From the NCBI RefSeq assembly GCF_050624435.1, contig NC_134534.1, positions 69,091,501 to 69,155,500 on the forward strand: 64,000 bases of DNA, in the 5' to 3' direction. The notes beneath the pieces are model-generated. The model was given only the letters and a program-made list of their open reading frames with translations. It searched no databases and had not been told where the DNA came from. Positions 21,043 to 33,054 of the stretch are shown piece by piece. Origin of the DNA: Tenrec ecaudatus. Lineage: Eukaryota; Chordata; Mammalia; Afrosoricida; Tenrecidae. The position numbers were made by a program, and so were the translations under genes. How positions within the stretch are numbered: the stretch's first letter is position 1; every line of letters begins with the position of its first letter.

Positions 21043-22220
21043 TTTAGTCTTCTAAGGATGTATTCACCTTGGGCTCATTCCTTGTCTCGTGCGCTTTCTA
21101 GGCAATGTTGGGTAGAACGGAAAAAAGACATTGAGCTGAGAAAGAACGTAAAATAGCTTCAGTTTTTATTTTGACAAAGATTTCAAGTTACAGAAATTTT
21201 CGGGATTATTTGGGTAAATAACTTGGCCCTTCATAGCAATTTGTTTGTGTTGCATTAGCTGGTATTGTAGGGAAGAATTTACTCAGCCTATGAAAAATGA
21301 ATTTAAGGGAATTTATTCAGAAAAAGAAAAAGTATTGCATCCGGCTGTAGGAAGACACCGTCCAGTCTACAAAGTGAGGTCTGGTGACTTTAACTTAATT
21401 TTTTTCAGAGAGATACAGTTTGTGAAACAAAGGTATTATAACACTGTTATTTGCTTGGCTAAGGTTTGGTTGAGGTCACAAGTCAGAATGGTTCAGGATG
21501 GAGAAGGTTTTTCAGTGGGGCTGCAAAATTTACAATAATAATATCAGGATGTTTATAAAATATACTTTTCGGAACAGGCCATTAAAATGTTAAAGCTGGT
21601 GGAAGGCATTCTTTGAGGCTGCAGGTGGTTAATGAGAATTAAAGCCAAGGCTTGCCCACTGGAAATCATCTGGGTTATTTAGGAGACTTTACAAAGTTGA
21701 CAGTTCAAGGTTGTTGTTTTTTTAAGAATTGTTTTATTTTGAGGCTTTGTTTCTATATCCTTATCATGCAAGATATATTTCTTTTCTCAAACCTCTGTTG
21801 TGAAGTAGTTGAAGGTGTACGGAGAAGAACATCAGTTTTCCACTTACTCATTCATACACTTGTTACTGCAAGTCAACCATTGCGGTCCCGTCAGTGTACT
21901 GTCCCGTACCCAGCTTTCTCCCTGTGTTTCCGGTTTCCATGTCTCCTTCCTTCCTAACCTTTTGAACTTTGTTGGATAGATGCCACTCTTCTGGTCTTAA
22001 ATAGCTGACTATTTTTAACAGGTGTGAGTTCAGCTCCAGACCTGAGGGTGATTAGGGCTGTAGTCTCATGATCCCACCTGTCTAGTAAGATTGTTAAAAA
22101 AAATAGTTTTGGGTTTTGTTCCAGGTTTTTCTCCCACCTTATCAAAGACCTTCTAATGTTACATTTTGAGAGCAGTTGATAGTGGTAGCCAGGCATCATC
22201 TAGTTCTGGACTCAGGGTTG
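21043..22220. other. No recognised feature
   Basis: No known family recognised. The frames at 21245-21538 (+) and 21652-21957 (+) have no motif that I can name. Confidence 0.35.
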
Positions 22221-22224
22221 TGGA

Positions 22225-22382
22225 AACTGCTATTTGCTGAGCCCCTGGGTCCATTCGGGAGAAAGACAGTCCTTTCTACTTCTGGGCAGAGTGACAGTCT
22301 TGGAAACTCACAGGGGGCAGTTCGACATTGTCCTGTCAGGTGACTCACAGAACCAACTCAATGGCAATGAGTTTTGGTTTTA
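22225..22382 (+). mobile_element. AfroSINE 3' half
   Basis: 'aaactcacagggggcagttc' and the tail 'ccaactcaatggcaatgagt'. 5'-truncated. Confidence 0.7.
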
Positions 22383-24915
22383 GGAAAGGACTGTTTCTTA
22401 CGGCCATGTTACATCAAAGTTAAAACCCTCTTTCTTGGGGTGTATCCTTTCCATACTGTGGCTTGACTATAGATGAGATATTCATTTATGTATTTATGAC
22501 TTCTAGCAATTAACATGAATAGATGATAGGAGCTCATGAGGGGAACAATCATTTAGTCCCAAGCTGGCAGTTAAATTAAAAGAACATTCGGATTCAACAA
22601 GAACTTAGTTAAATCTAATCATTCAGTTTGGGTCAAAAAAAGACCTTCTGAATTTCTCCTTTCCAGTGGCAGAGATGAAAGTCGGAATATTCATCCAAAG
22701 GCAGGCCTCCCTCACTTGGTCAGTTGGCCACTGGGCACCTGTTCTTTGCATGGGAGGGGAAATAGGCAGACTCAAGCCAGGACCTCGAGCTGCTTACCGG
22801 TCCAAGAGGAGTGGGAAGATGTTTGAAATGAAGGAGAAACACTTTTCATTAAATCAATAGAAGACCGAAGTTGGGAGATTATGTCAGCTGGTAGAATAGC
22901 ATTTTTGAGTTGAGTTTGATCTAAAATATGGGCTTTTAGGAAACGTAGAATTTTCCCCTTAAGATTTGAGCAAACAGACATTTTTATTCCCGGTGAATGA
23001 TCAGCTTGAGTAAACTCAGAGCAGCAGGACTGGTTAAAGCTAATTTTGGCCCACTGTACTAGTTTACTCCCGAGGGTAAAGATGAAAGTTCCGGAGGGGA
23101 AGAGGAGGGTGCAGGTCGTGCTTTGTGGTGCTGGGGTGGATTGAGAGCACCCTGTGGCCCACGCTATAATCACAGCCAACAGAGACTTGTGTCTCAGGGT
23201 AGGTGGTAACCTCAGGGTTGTGATGAGGTGTCATCCCACTGCCTTAGTCTCCTCATTCAGTGCTCGGGCGTCCTTGAACCTGTTCAGCAGTGGGATACAT
23301 CGGTGTTCCTGTCACATTCTTTCGGAGGCAGGTGCCTTGCTGACCCTTCCCAGGACTCAAGCCTGCCTACCAGCCTTTTTGCTTCTGTGTCTAGAATGAT
23401 ACTTAGGCCCCAGCAAGTCTTAGGAGGTGAGATATGAGTATGACCCAGGAGGAGATAACTACTTGATTTATTCACAAACATAAACCTCCAAATGTGTGTG
23501 AAAATGGCTATTAGAATGTCAAATAACTGCAAAGAACATAAAGCTGGATCAGGTTGAATTTATTGATATGACTCCACTACGCAAAGACTCTTCATTTGGT
23601 GTTTCCACTCAAGATATTAGAAAAGGACCTATTGGTTTACTGGGTTGGTTTGGTGAAGCATGGATTAAACAGTGGCTTACACTAAGTCAACTTGAAATGC
23701 CGGATCTGCCTTAGGGCTGATATGGAGGCCAACGCGCAGCACTCTTAGCAAAGACAAGGCGAGTTTAGTTACCGTCATGGATAGCAACTGTCGGAGCAGT
23801 CTGACACGTATGGACTTATAGTGTTGGCTACTTAATCATCTCCTCCCCATTGTAGTCAGGTCTTTCCAACTGTTGAGGGACTTAGATAAAATAGAAACCA
23901 ATAGCAGTCTTCACTGATGCTGGGGCTTCCATCACAAATTTATTCTTCCGTGTTAAGATTATAGGTGTGTCCTCTGGGAATTCCCTGGGTGAGTCTGTGG
24001 ATCCAACCTGATAAATATACTTCAACATGTCAATTCTCCTAAATCTTTGGATCATTTATACCAAAGCAGTCAGTGCCCGGGCAGTATTTCAGACAAAGAC
24101 TCCTCAGTACAACTGGGTTAATCTCATCAGAGCCCGGTGGAATGGAAAAAGGTTTTTGTAGAGTGTGTGGCTGAGTGGAAGAAGATGGAGTGATCTCTTC
24201 AGACGTGAGTCAAAGGGGTGGTTGTGTTGACAGGCCTGACTCAATGGAATTTAGGGTGTAATATCCCCAGATTTTGATTATCTGCCAATACATCCCCATC
24301 TCAAGTTTTAGGACCCTATTTCTTAGGCAATATCAGCTCTGTTATTATAAGAAATAAAGCTTTCTTTTAAGGTACAAGTGGCAACTTCACTACCTTTTGT
24401 GCAGTACTTAAGGTGCGATTCTGAAGCCTGAGATTGTCTCTTGGTTTCACCTCTTTGTCTAGCAAAGGCAACGCCAGTCAACCAGACTACTCTTTTTGAT
24501 AAGCTTGTAGTAAACGATTAAATGTGTAATCACCCAGAGCCTTGTTTCTCACAAACCTTTGATCCATTAGTGGTGCTAACTTTTGTGTATTTCTGTTCCT
24601 ACCTCGTGCCATGCCAGACTTGCAAACCAATTCAGAAAAACGCATCCTATCATTTTGTACCTCTGGGACCATGCTTACTACAAATATCTTAGGCTGAGTG
24701 CTATAGAAGAGCACAGACAATAAAGCAAGGTATCATGGAAATGGTTCACATAGGTGTGAGGGTAGCCAGTTTCAAATCTGTGGGTCAGGTGCTAGCTGAA
24801 GGATTCTGCTGATTCAAATTATTGCAAGGGCTGCTGAAAAAACAAAAACAAACCATCATTGGCGGGTCAGACTACTGGCCTGCAGGCTGCAAGAGCTGGT
24901 GAGGCTCAAGATATA
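22383..24915. other. Unrecognised stretch with minus-strand open frames
   Basis: No family is firmly recognised. Two minus-strand frames stand out: 22772-23179 (135 codons) and 24487-24720 (77 codons, with a CKSGMARGRN block). The second has the feel of an old retroelement-derived protein, but I cannot name it. No splice sites, poly(A) signal or promoter tie them together. An ancient LTR-retroelement internal region on the minus strand is possible. Confidence 0.3.
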
Positions 24916-24917
24916 TA

Positions 24918-25034
24918 CCGTATATACTCGAGTATGAGCCAACCCAAATATCTGCCTTGGCACCTAATTTTACCATGAAAACTGCATTAAAAATGTGCTG
25001 AAATAAAAAACGGCTTATACTCACGTATATATGG
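24918..25034. mobile_element. Tc1/mariner-type MITE (117 bp) with TA duplications
   Basis: Terminal inverted repeats of about 24 bases ('ccgtatatactcgagtatga' against the complement of 'ttatactcacgtatatatgg') flank an AT-rich core. TA dinucleotides on both sides (24916-24917, 25035-25036) fit a Tc1/mariner target duplication. There is no coding capacity, so it must have moved by a transposase in trans. Related copies are at 49712-50943 and 63363-63783. Confidence 0.85.
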
Positions 25035-25036
25035 TA

Positions 25037-25465
25037 AGTTAGCTAGCAGCCTGCTGGTTCTTGTCCCAAGAACCAGAATTCTGAAGATAATGAGTTGGTT
25101 GCAGGTTCCAGAGAGCCAGCTTTGCCATAATGTCTGTATGTATTGGATGCAGGCCACACCATGGAGGAAATGGATTGGCTTTCAGCTGATTGACTGCCCA
25201 CATCAGCTCACAAAATAGAGAAATATGACAGTATGTTATAACCACTGAGAATCACAGCCTAGTCAAGTTAGTATATAACAACTAAAGTTGGAACCTTTAT
25301 GAATTATTGTATTTATGTGTGCATTTAAAATCTTTATTACATATATTATTGTGGTTAAATACTTACTAATTTGTTTGTCTTTCTTTTCCCACAATTGCCA
25401 TTGCTATTTATCGCCAAATCATTCTGGATCATTGGATCATTTATCCAAGAGAGACATGAACAGAT
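25037..25465. other. No recognised feature
   Basis: Nothing recognised. The minus frame at 25039-25245 has no recognisable domain. Confidence 0.35.
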
Positions 25466-26556
25466 TTGACGTTTTAATTCTTTTGAATTCTTCCTACTTG
25501 AGTCCTTGGTATTAACTCATTTTCTTCCCTTCCCCACCCTCCCTCCCTCATGAACCCTTGATAATTTATAAGTTATTATTTTTCATGTCTTATACCGACT
25601 TCTGTCTCCCTTCACACACTATTCTGTTGCCCATCCCCCTGGGAGAGGGTTATATGTAGATCATTATGATCAGTTACCTCTTTCTCCCCACACCTTTCCC
25701 TTCTCTTCTTGATATCTCTACTCTAATTATTAGTCCTGAGGGGCTTATCTGTCCTAGATTCCCTGCATTTTGAGCTTTTATTTGTACCAGCGTACATGCT
25801 CTGCCTAGCCACATTTTTAAGGTGGAATTGGGGTCATGATATTGGGGGGAGGAAGCATTAAAGAACTAGAGGAGAGTTGTATGTTTCGTCAGTGCTATAC
25901 TACACCCTGACTGGCTCATCTCTTCCTTGTGACCCCTCTGTAAGGGGATGTCAGTTGTCTACAGAAGGGTTTTGGGTCCCCACTCTGCACTCCCCCTCAT
26001 TCACAATGATATGATTTTTTTGTTCTTGGCCTTTGATGCCTGATACCTGATCCCATCGACACCTCATGATCTCACAGGCTGGTGTGCTTTTTTCCATGTG
26101 GGCCTTGTTGCTTATCAGCTAGATGGCCACTTGTTTATCCTCAAGCTTTTAAGACCCCAGGAACTTTATCTTTTGATAGCTGGGCACCATCAACTTTCTT
26201 TACCACATTTGCTTATGTACCATTTTGTCTTCAGTGATTGTGTGGGGAAGGTGAACATCACAGAATTATGGGTTATTAAAACAAAGTGTTTTTGCTTTGA
26301 GGGAGTCCTTGAGTCGAGGCCCAATGTCCGTTTGCTACCTTAATACTTAACATATAAATATATGTACAGAGATCTATTTCCCTATCCTTATATATAAATA
26401 TGTTTACATATGTATATGCCTGTATTTAAACCTCTATAAATGCCCTTTGCCTCCTAGTTATTTCCTCTATTTCCTTTTACTTTCCTCTTGTCCCATTATC
26501 ATGATTGGCCTTCATTCGGGTTTCAGTAATTCCTGTCGGCTTACATTGCCTTACGG
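25466..26556 (-). mobile_element. L1 3'UTR lacking its 3' terminus
   Basis: Antisense L1 3'UTR from about 'cttcctacttgagtccttgg' (25490) to 'tttcagtaattcctgtcggc' (26521). The last ~110 bases of the element and the poly(A) tail are absent on the left. It contains the 'gatagctgggcaccatcaac' block found in all copies. The frame at 26098-26343 is an antisense shadow. Confidence 0.88.
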
Positions 26557-27341
26557 GAATTTTTAAAAAGTGCATTTTTGTACTAATTTTATAAATGTGG
26601 ACATAGAGTTTCTTTATGTATAGTCATAAACACTTTACAAATTGAGTGCATTAGGCTTGGATGTCCTATGGCGTCACTGGTCATTCATAAGCTCAAGTGA
26701 TGACACTAGACACTGTGCTGACACACTCACAGCATGCTGGCTCTGAAAGAAGAAAGGAGGGATGAGCAAGCTGGCATTCTGCAGCAGCTGTTGGGCTGCT
26801 CACTTACATAATTTTGAACAATCTTGAGATGAATAGAGACTAACAGGATTTTAAATATGACCAAATGGGCTCTTTGTCTTTTGGATAGAGAGTTATTTAT
26901 TCCACTAAGTTACATTTGCTTTTCTTCAATGCTTATCAGAACATTTATAGATGCTTAACAGTAAACAATAAATCAGGATAGTATATTCTCCTACCTTCCC
27001 ACTACTGATCAATTATTTAAAGAAATATTTCAGTTCTTACAATGTGGCCGTTCTCAGCCAATAAATATTGATGAAAATCAAACTGCATTCAAGTACTAAA
27101 GAAGACTCACAGGATCCAGAGTGGGAATGCTTGTACATTGACATAGATTGCAGGAAAAGGATACTGTATATTAACAACCATACAGAGAGGACAATCGCTG
27201 TGGCCACAGTCTGTCTCATAGCAGGAGGATTCCAACCGTCCCTCTGGTCTAGAGGGTATGGCAGACACACTGGCTCTTGGATCAGTCACCTCAGACACGT
27301 GCACTGAATACTCAGTAATGATAAAAACAGAAACAAAACAA
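26557..27341. other. No recognised feature
   Basis: No family recognised. Short overlapping frames at 27037-27307 on both strands show no motif. Confidence 0.35.
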
Positions 27342-27522
27342 ACAAAATCACTGCCATCAACTCTATTCTGACTTAGAGGGACCCTAAAGTATAGAAAACT
27401 GCCTGTGTGGGTTTCCCAGATAATAAACTGTGATCAGAGTGAATCTTTCTCCCTAGCAGGGGCTAGTGGGTTCCGATTGCTCATCTGTGTTTAGCAGCTA
27501 CCTCGTCACCTGCTATGCCAAG
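27342..27522 (-). mobile_element. AfroSINE, minus, diverged
   Basis: 'aaatcactgccatcaactct' tail complement and 'gaatctttctccctagcagg' body. The head region is eroded. Confidence 0.6.
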
Positions 27523-27563
27523 GTAGACCAAATGGAGTCTCACCTGATGTTTCTAACATTTTC

Positions 27564-28943
27564 AAAACATTTTTCTTGTGTGCTCACCTCCCTGATAACG
27601 ATTGTTGAAGACAAATGAGTGCATAGGCAAATGTGGAGAAGAAAGCTGATGGTGCCCAGCTATAAAAAAAGATAGCATCTGGGGTCTCAAAGGCTTGAAG
27701 GTAAACAAGTGCCCATCTAACTCAGAAGCAACAAAACCCACATGGAAGAAGCACACCAGCCTGTGAAATACTGAAGTGTCGAAGAGATCAGGTACCAGGC
27801 ATCATCAGAGCAAAAATCATATCATTATGAATGAGTGGGGGAGTACAGAGTGGAGACCCAAAGCCCATTTGTAGGACACTGGACATACAGAATGGTCTTA
27901 CAGAATGGTCTCGGGGAGGAGACAGCCAGTAAGAGTGCGATGTAGCAACGATGAAACATACAACTTTCCTCTAGTTCCTAAATGCTCCCCCCCCCCTTAT
28001 CATGATCCCAATTCTACCTTACAAATCTGGCTAGACCAGAGAATGTACACTGGTACAGATAGGAACTGGAAACACAGGGAATCCAGGACAGATGATCCCT
28101 TGAGGACCAGTGGTGTGAGTGGTGATCCTGAGAGGGTGGAGGGAAGGTGGGGTGGAAAGGGGGAACCGATTACGAGGATCTACATACAACCTCCTCCCTG
28201 GGGGACGGACGATAGAGAAGTGGGTGAAGGGAGACGTTGGACAGGACAAGATATGACAAAATAATAATTTCTAAATTGTCAAGGGTTCATGAGGGAGTGG
28301 GTAACAGGGAAGGAGGGGGAAAATAAGCTGATGCCAGGGGCTTAGGTGAAGAGCAAATGTTTTGAGAATGATGAGGTCAATGGATATACAAATGTGCTTT
28401 ACACAATTGATGTATGTATGGATTATGATAAGAGTTGTATGAGCCTCTAATAAAATGATAAAAAAAGAAATAAGAGCTATACTAGACCAGAGGATGTACA
28501 CTGGTACAGATCAGAGCTGGAAACACAGGGATTCCTGGACAGATAACCCCCTCAGGAGCAATAATGAGAGTAGAGATACCAGGAGGGGATGGGGAAGGTG
28601 GGGAGATAAGGAGAATGGATCACAAGGATCTTCATCTAACCCCCTCCCTGGGGGATGGACAACAGAAAAGTGGGTGAAGGGAGACATCGGACAGTGTAAG
28701 ACATGAAAAATTAACCATGATTTATAAATTATCAAGAGTTTGTGAGGGAGGGGACCAGGGAGGAAGGGGTAAAAGGAGGAGCTGATACCAAGGGCTCAAG
28801 TAGAAAGCAAATGTTTTGAGAATGATGAGGGAAACAAATGTACAAATGTGCTTGACACGATGGATGTATATGTGGATTGTGATAAGAGTTGTATGACCCC
28901 CCAAGTAAAATTATTTATAAAAAAATTATAAAACACTTTTCTT
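27564..28943 (+). mobile_element. L1 insertion carrying two 3' ends in tandem, one TSD
   Basis: Copy 1 (about 27578-28466) starts in the 'gtgctcacctccctgataac' block and ends 'gcctctaataaaatgata' plus an A tail. After a ~10-base spacer, copy 2 (about 28475-28929) starts at 'actagaccagaggatgtaca' and ends 'gaccccccaagtaaaatt'. The only convincing duplication brackets the pair: 'aaaacatttttctt' (27564-27577) and 'aaaacacttttctt' (28930-28943), 13 of 14 matching. This fits one insertion of a transcript containing two L1 3' ends. Independent insertions with lost TSDs remain possible. Confidence 0.82.
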
Positions 28944-29504
28944 TTTCTTTACCCAACAGTTTTATTGCCAAGTAACTTAAATATCATATTATTCAATAGT
29001 TCATTCAATAATATCAGAAAATTGTACAATCAGCCCGTCATCAATTTCAGAGCATTCCATCCTCCATGTTTTTCTATTTTATAGCAATTTTTCTGTGTTT
29101 TTGATTTTTCTGGCCACTTAGGCTAAGTGAACCAGCCTAAACAGCAAACCTACCAGTGGTTTTACTGAGGCAGTTCATCAAGCATGCTCACTTTTATGGA
29201 CAAACAGTACTGACCAGCTGGTACTAATTACTCTGAAACTCCTCACACCGTTGGTATAAAGGAGTCCTATCAATTGATATGTTGTGTGCTTTGCCCAAGG
29301 GGAGTGCCATAGAAGGACACTTTCTTAATTCAACAGGCAGGTTGGGCTTGTTACAAGCCTGCTGAGATGACCCTTCGGAGCTGCCTCCAAGGATACAGTT
29401 GTACATACATTGGATTATTTATTTGAATTGCTCTAAATCAGTTCTCCAAATGACCAAATCCCTCTTTGGCCAGCTCCCCAAAGGCTATAATTTATATACT
29501 GTTT
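28944..29504. other. No recognised feature
   Basis: Nothing recognised. The minus frame at 29224-29406 shows no known motif. Confidence 0.35.
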
Positions 29505-29695
29505 TATCCTGGGTAATGCAGTGTGCTAAGCATTGGGCTGCTAACCAAAAGGTTGTTGGTTTGAATCTACCAGCTGCTCATGGGAGAATGATGTGGCAGT
29601 CAGGTTTGCTATAAATTTACAGCCTCAGAACTCCTAAGAAGCAGATGTATTCTGTCCTACAAATTAAAATCAACTTGACATCAGTGGGTGTGTTC
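29505..29695 (+). mobile_element. AfroSINE
   Basis: 'taagcattgggctgctaacc', B box 'gttggtttgaatctacc' and body 'aatttacagcctcagaactc'. The tail is diverged. Confidence 0.8.
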
Positions 29696-30035
29696 TTTTG
29701 CTTTATTTACCAGCTTTCATAACAAAGATTTATATTCTAGAAAATTCTGATATTGACCAATACATTTTAAAGGATTATTATTATTATTATGTTTGTTGTG
29801 TTTTAATCCATTACTCTCATTTTTTTTTTTGATTCGCCAGTATAGTCTTTGGTCAGTGAGAACTCCTTCAAGTTAGCACTTAAATCTTTCAATGATATTC
29901 GTTGTCTTGTGGCTTCTGACTTGAGAAAGAGGACAGACTTATCGTAAACATTTCCTGCATCAGTCATATTTCTCCAAGGAGCCTTAATTCCATATTGAGG
30001 AAATTATAGTTGGAGACTACTATCTGGACACAGAA
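29696..30035. other. No recognised feature; (ATT)n tract
   Basis: AT-rich, with a short ATT tract at 29776-29790 and a T-run near 29820. Nothing else recognised. Confidence 0.4.
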
Positions 30036-30216
30036 AGGAGCCCTGCCAGTTTTGTTGGGTAAGCATTGGACTGCTAACCCAAGGTAGGTGGTTCAAAGCA
30101 CCAGCTGCTCCTTGGGAGAAAGATGAGGCTGTCTGCTCCTATAAATGTTTACAATCTCAAAAATGATTTATAGAATCATTGTAAATTGGAATTGATTCAA
30201 TGACTCAATGGTTTTT
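30036..30216 (+). mobile_element. AfroSINE
   Basis: Head 'aggagccctgccagttttgt', 'gtaagcattggactgctaac', 'gctgctccttgggagaaaga' and a diverged tail 'aattggaattgattcaatg'. Confidence 0.85.
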
Positions 30217-30229
30217 GTAGATCTGGATA

Positions 30230-30454
30230 CAGTCAGTCATTGTCAAGTCAACTCTACCATACGGAGCTCACATAATATGTCCCAGTAGAACTTTGCCATG
30301 CACAGTTTTCAATGGCTGATTGACAGCAGCAGCAGCGACAACAACAACAACAGATTAATCCTGGTCTTTCTCCTGGGGGACCTTTGTGCAAACTTGAACA
30401 TTCAACACTTTTGTTAGTCGCTGAGTGCCACTACTGTTTGTGCCGCCCAGGGAC
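30230..30454 (-). mobile_element. AfroSINE long variant, minus
   Basis: Antisense tail 'cattgtcaagtcaactctac', a CAG/CAA-rich inner stretch ('agcagcagcagcgacaacaa') and antisense head 'tgtgccgcccaggg'. It lies back-to-back with the plus-strand SINE before it. Confidence 0.65.
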
Positions 30455-31095
30455 TCTGTGTCTGGGGTGGTAATGGTAAGGAGGGCTACCATTTCTGACC
30501 TCCTCTGGCTTCTCTATTGTCATGAGGCAGAGGTCAGATATGCCTTCACCCTCCATCCTTCTTTATGTAATCTGACACCAACTGTCCTCCCACCACGGTA
30601 CTGTACTTCTGTGCTGAGTTCAAGAATTCGTTGCAATGGCCACACACAACTCACAGATAAAACTCATTTATTAGGGACGTTAACAGGTTACCAGAAGTCG
30701 GGGTCAGTAAACAGGAAGAATATAGTCACTGGTCCACAACACCACCTCTCCTTATCCAGCAAGTCTCTCTCTAGTCCTCAGACTCTCAGTCATGTGGCCT
30801 CTTGGTGTCCTCCTCTGTGGTCCAGGAAAGCCACCTGTTGCTCTGCCTCACAGTTCTGGGCTGTGGCGCTGCTCTCTTCTGTTCTTGCTCATGTCATGGT
30901 TTCCTCACCTCGGCCTCTGCTCTCAGCCTGGTTCCTTTTCTCTGCTCCACAGTCTCCATGCCTCTAGTCTCAGCTGCCACTGTTTCAGACAGAGATGCTC
31001 GACCTGCTCTTCTGATGGTCCTGGGCTTTTTCTTTGTATGCAAGATGGCTCTTATACACAGAGGAATGGTTTTGATGGAGGTGTGCTATTTAAAA
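30455..31095. other. Unclassified, possibly LTR-like, CT-rich
   Basis: CT-rich plus strand with a minus-strand poly(A)-signal-like motif near 30668 (plus 'tttatt'). This could be an LTR on the minus strand, but ends and TSD were not found. The 180-codon frame at 30425-30967 and its two overlapping rivals are products of CT-rich composition, not a gene. Confidence 0.3.
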
Positions 31096-32285
31096 CATAT
31101 TTAATTTTAATAGTTTTATTGACATATAATTCACATACCATACAATTCAATGGTTTAAACATATTAAAAAGAGTTGTGCAATCATCACCAAAATTTTAGA
31201 ACAGTTTTCTTCATCCCCCATTTTCTCCCAACCTCTCATTCCATAATCCTAAGAAACTATTAGTCCAGTTACTATTGCTGTAGATTTACCTATCCTGATT
31301 TCGTTCCAAGAAAAACATACCAATCCCTCCCTCAACAACAACAAATGAAAACACAGAATAAACTCAATCCAAAGGAAAGCAGAAGATAATAAAAACCAGA
31401 GCAAATTTAAAATGAGTCAAAAGAAAGCAAAGTACAAGGTGTTAATTTTAACTTGACTACATCTGCATTGATCCACTTTGCAAAACACCCTGTCTGATGG
31501 CACAGCTATTCACAGCCCTGGTCAGTGGTCAGAGAGGATTCACCAGAGGCTTAAACCATGTGTGAACACTGAAAATGGATTTGGGGCTTCTGTCATCCAT
31601 AGCCTTCTGCAAAGTGGGTGCTCGGTTCTACTACAGTTCCCTCCCTTCCAGTCTTAGATTTTACTATTTACAACCCTTAGGTCACACAAGCTGTGTGCTT
31701 CTTCTGTACAGACTTAGCTGACATCTCACTTAGATGTTTCATTGTTTAAAGACAAACATTTAAGATCCAAGATGCTATTCTTTCTGATAGCTGGGCACCA
31801 TCTGATTTCTTCACCATACTTTGCTATAGCACCTATATCTTTAGTGATCTTTGCAGGAAGGCAAATATCAAGTAGCCACATCAGTAGAACTAATTGTTCT
31901 TCGATTAGGGCTTATGGTTAAGTGCAGATTCAAAATGCATTCAGAGATCTATGGTTTATGTATGTCTTTGTTCCATTTTAAATATACTATTATTGTTTTA
32001 TTGGGGAATATTATCAATCATCACCACGGGGTAAAAGGTAATTCTTTTGATAGTATCACTAATTTAACCAGTGTCATAGAATTTAAAATTCTATTTAGAA
32101 AAGGAAAGCATACATGTATGTAGGACAGATTTTTAGATGAAAATACATGGATTATTTGCTTATACAGATTAAAAACTAAAATGAGTAGACACTATGCAAT
32201 GAGTGTTGGAGTTAGGGAAAAACTTTCAAGAGCACTCATTTGCTAGGGCAGAGCTATGTTTGCTTGGCTAACACATGTCATAAAA
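31096..32285 (-). mobile_element. Older-subfamily L1 3'UTR
   Basis: Antisense L1 3'UTR. The 3' terminal part resembles L1M ('ttttattgacatataattca', 'agttgtgcaatcatcaccaa'). Farther in lie the 'gatagctgggcaccatctga' block and 'gttttattggggaatattat'. It matches the copy at 61182-62399 along most of its length. It differs from the younger L1s here at the 3' terminus but shares the internal boxes. Confidence 0.8.
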
Positions 32286-33054
32286 ATATATGGTTGTCTT
32301 AAGGTGCCAGCTATTGGGCACCTTCAATGCAAGAGACTCAAGTCAATCCAATGGCTTCCAAATCCACAACTTTGGGATAGTAATCATCTGCTGCTTCTCA
32401 CACTAGGCTATTTCAGCCATGAAATCTAAGGGACTTTTCCCTTTAATCTGCTACCTGTGTGTTTAAGGTAGAGCTGGGTCCACTTAGTGGGATCTCTAAA
32501 TCAGATCCTTCTGATGTGACCTATGAAGCATATTATACAAAAGGACAAAACCTAAAGTCCTGGTTGTGTGTAGTACTTGGTCTGCGCCACCAAGGGCTGG
32601 ATAGAAACTCAGTCAAAAGTCCCTGATTAGGAACATAATAGAAGGTGTATTCTTCCATGGGAAGTCTATTTGATGCTAAGCGTTTCTCCCAATGACTGGT
32701 TGCCCTTCCTGGTTTACCTGCCAAAGAAGTGAAATTACTTTCTCTAAGACAGAAATGCCTCATCTTCCCACCTCTGGACTTTAATTTCCATTAAGGTTCA
32801 CTGGGCAATCTTGGAGTGTCTGTTGATTTGGCATGGCTGGACATGGCAGGAACTGATTGGTCTTCTCTTTCTCCCACCAACATGAGAAACTGACGCCAGC
32901 TGAACTGAGCAGTCCCCTGTCCAAGGGGTTTTTAAGATGTATGAATAAAGGGCTCATAAATAGATCATGATTTTTCAGCAGGAACACCATCTAGTTAAAA
33001 GATTACAGATAAAAGACCAGATAAAAGATTACATGGCCCCCAAACAGATGCCTG
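32286..33054. other. No recognised feature
   Basis: Nothing recognised. The frames at 32533-32763 (-) and 32781-32990 (-) lack recognisable motifs. Confidence 0.35.

Noticed and set aside
30425..30967. 180-codon open frame
   Set aside because: Three overlapping frames of similar length in a CT-rich, possibly LTR-like stretch; no domain.
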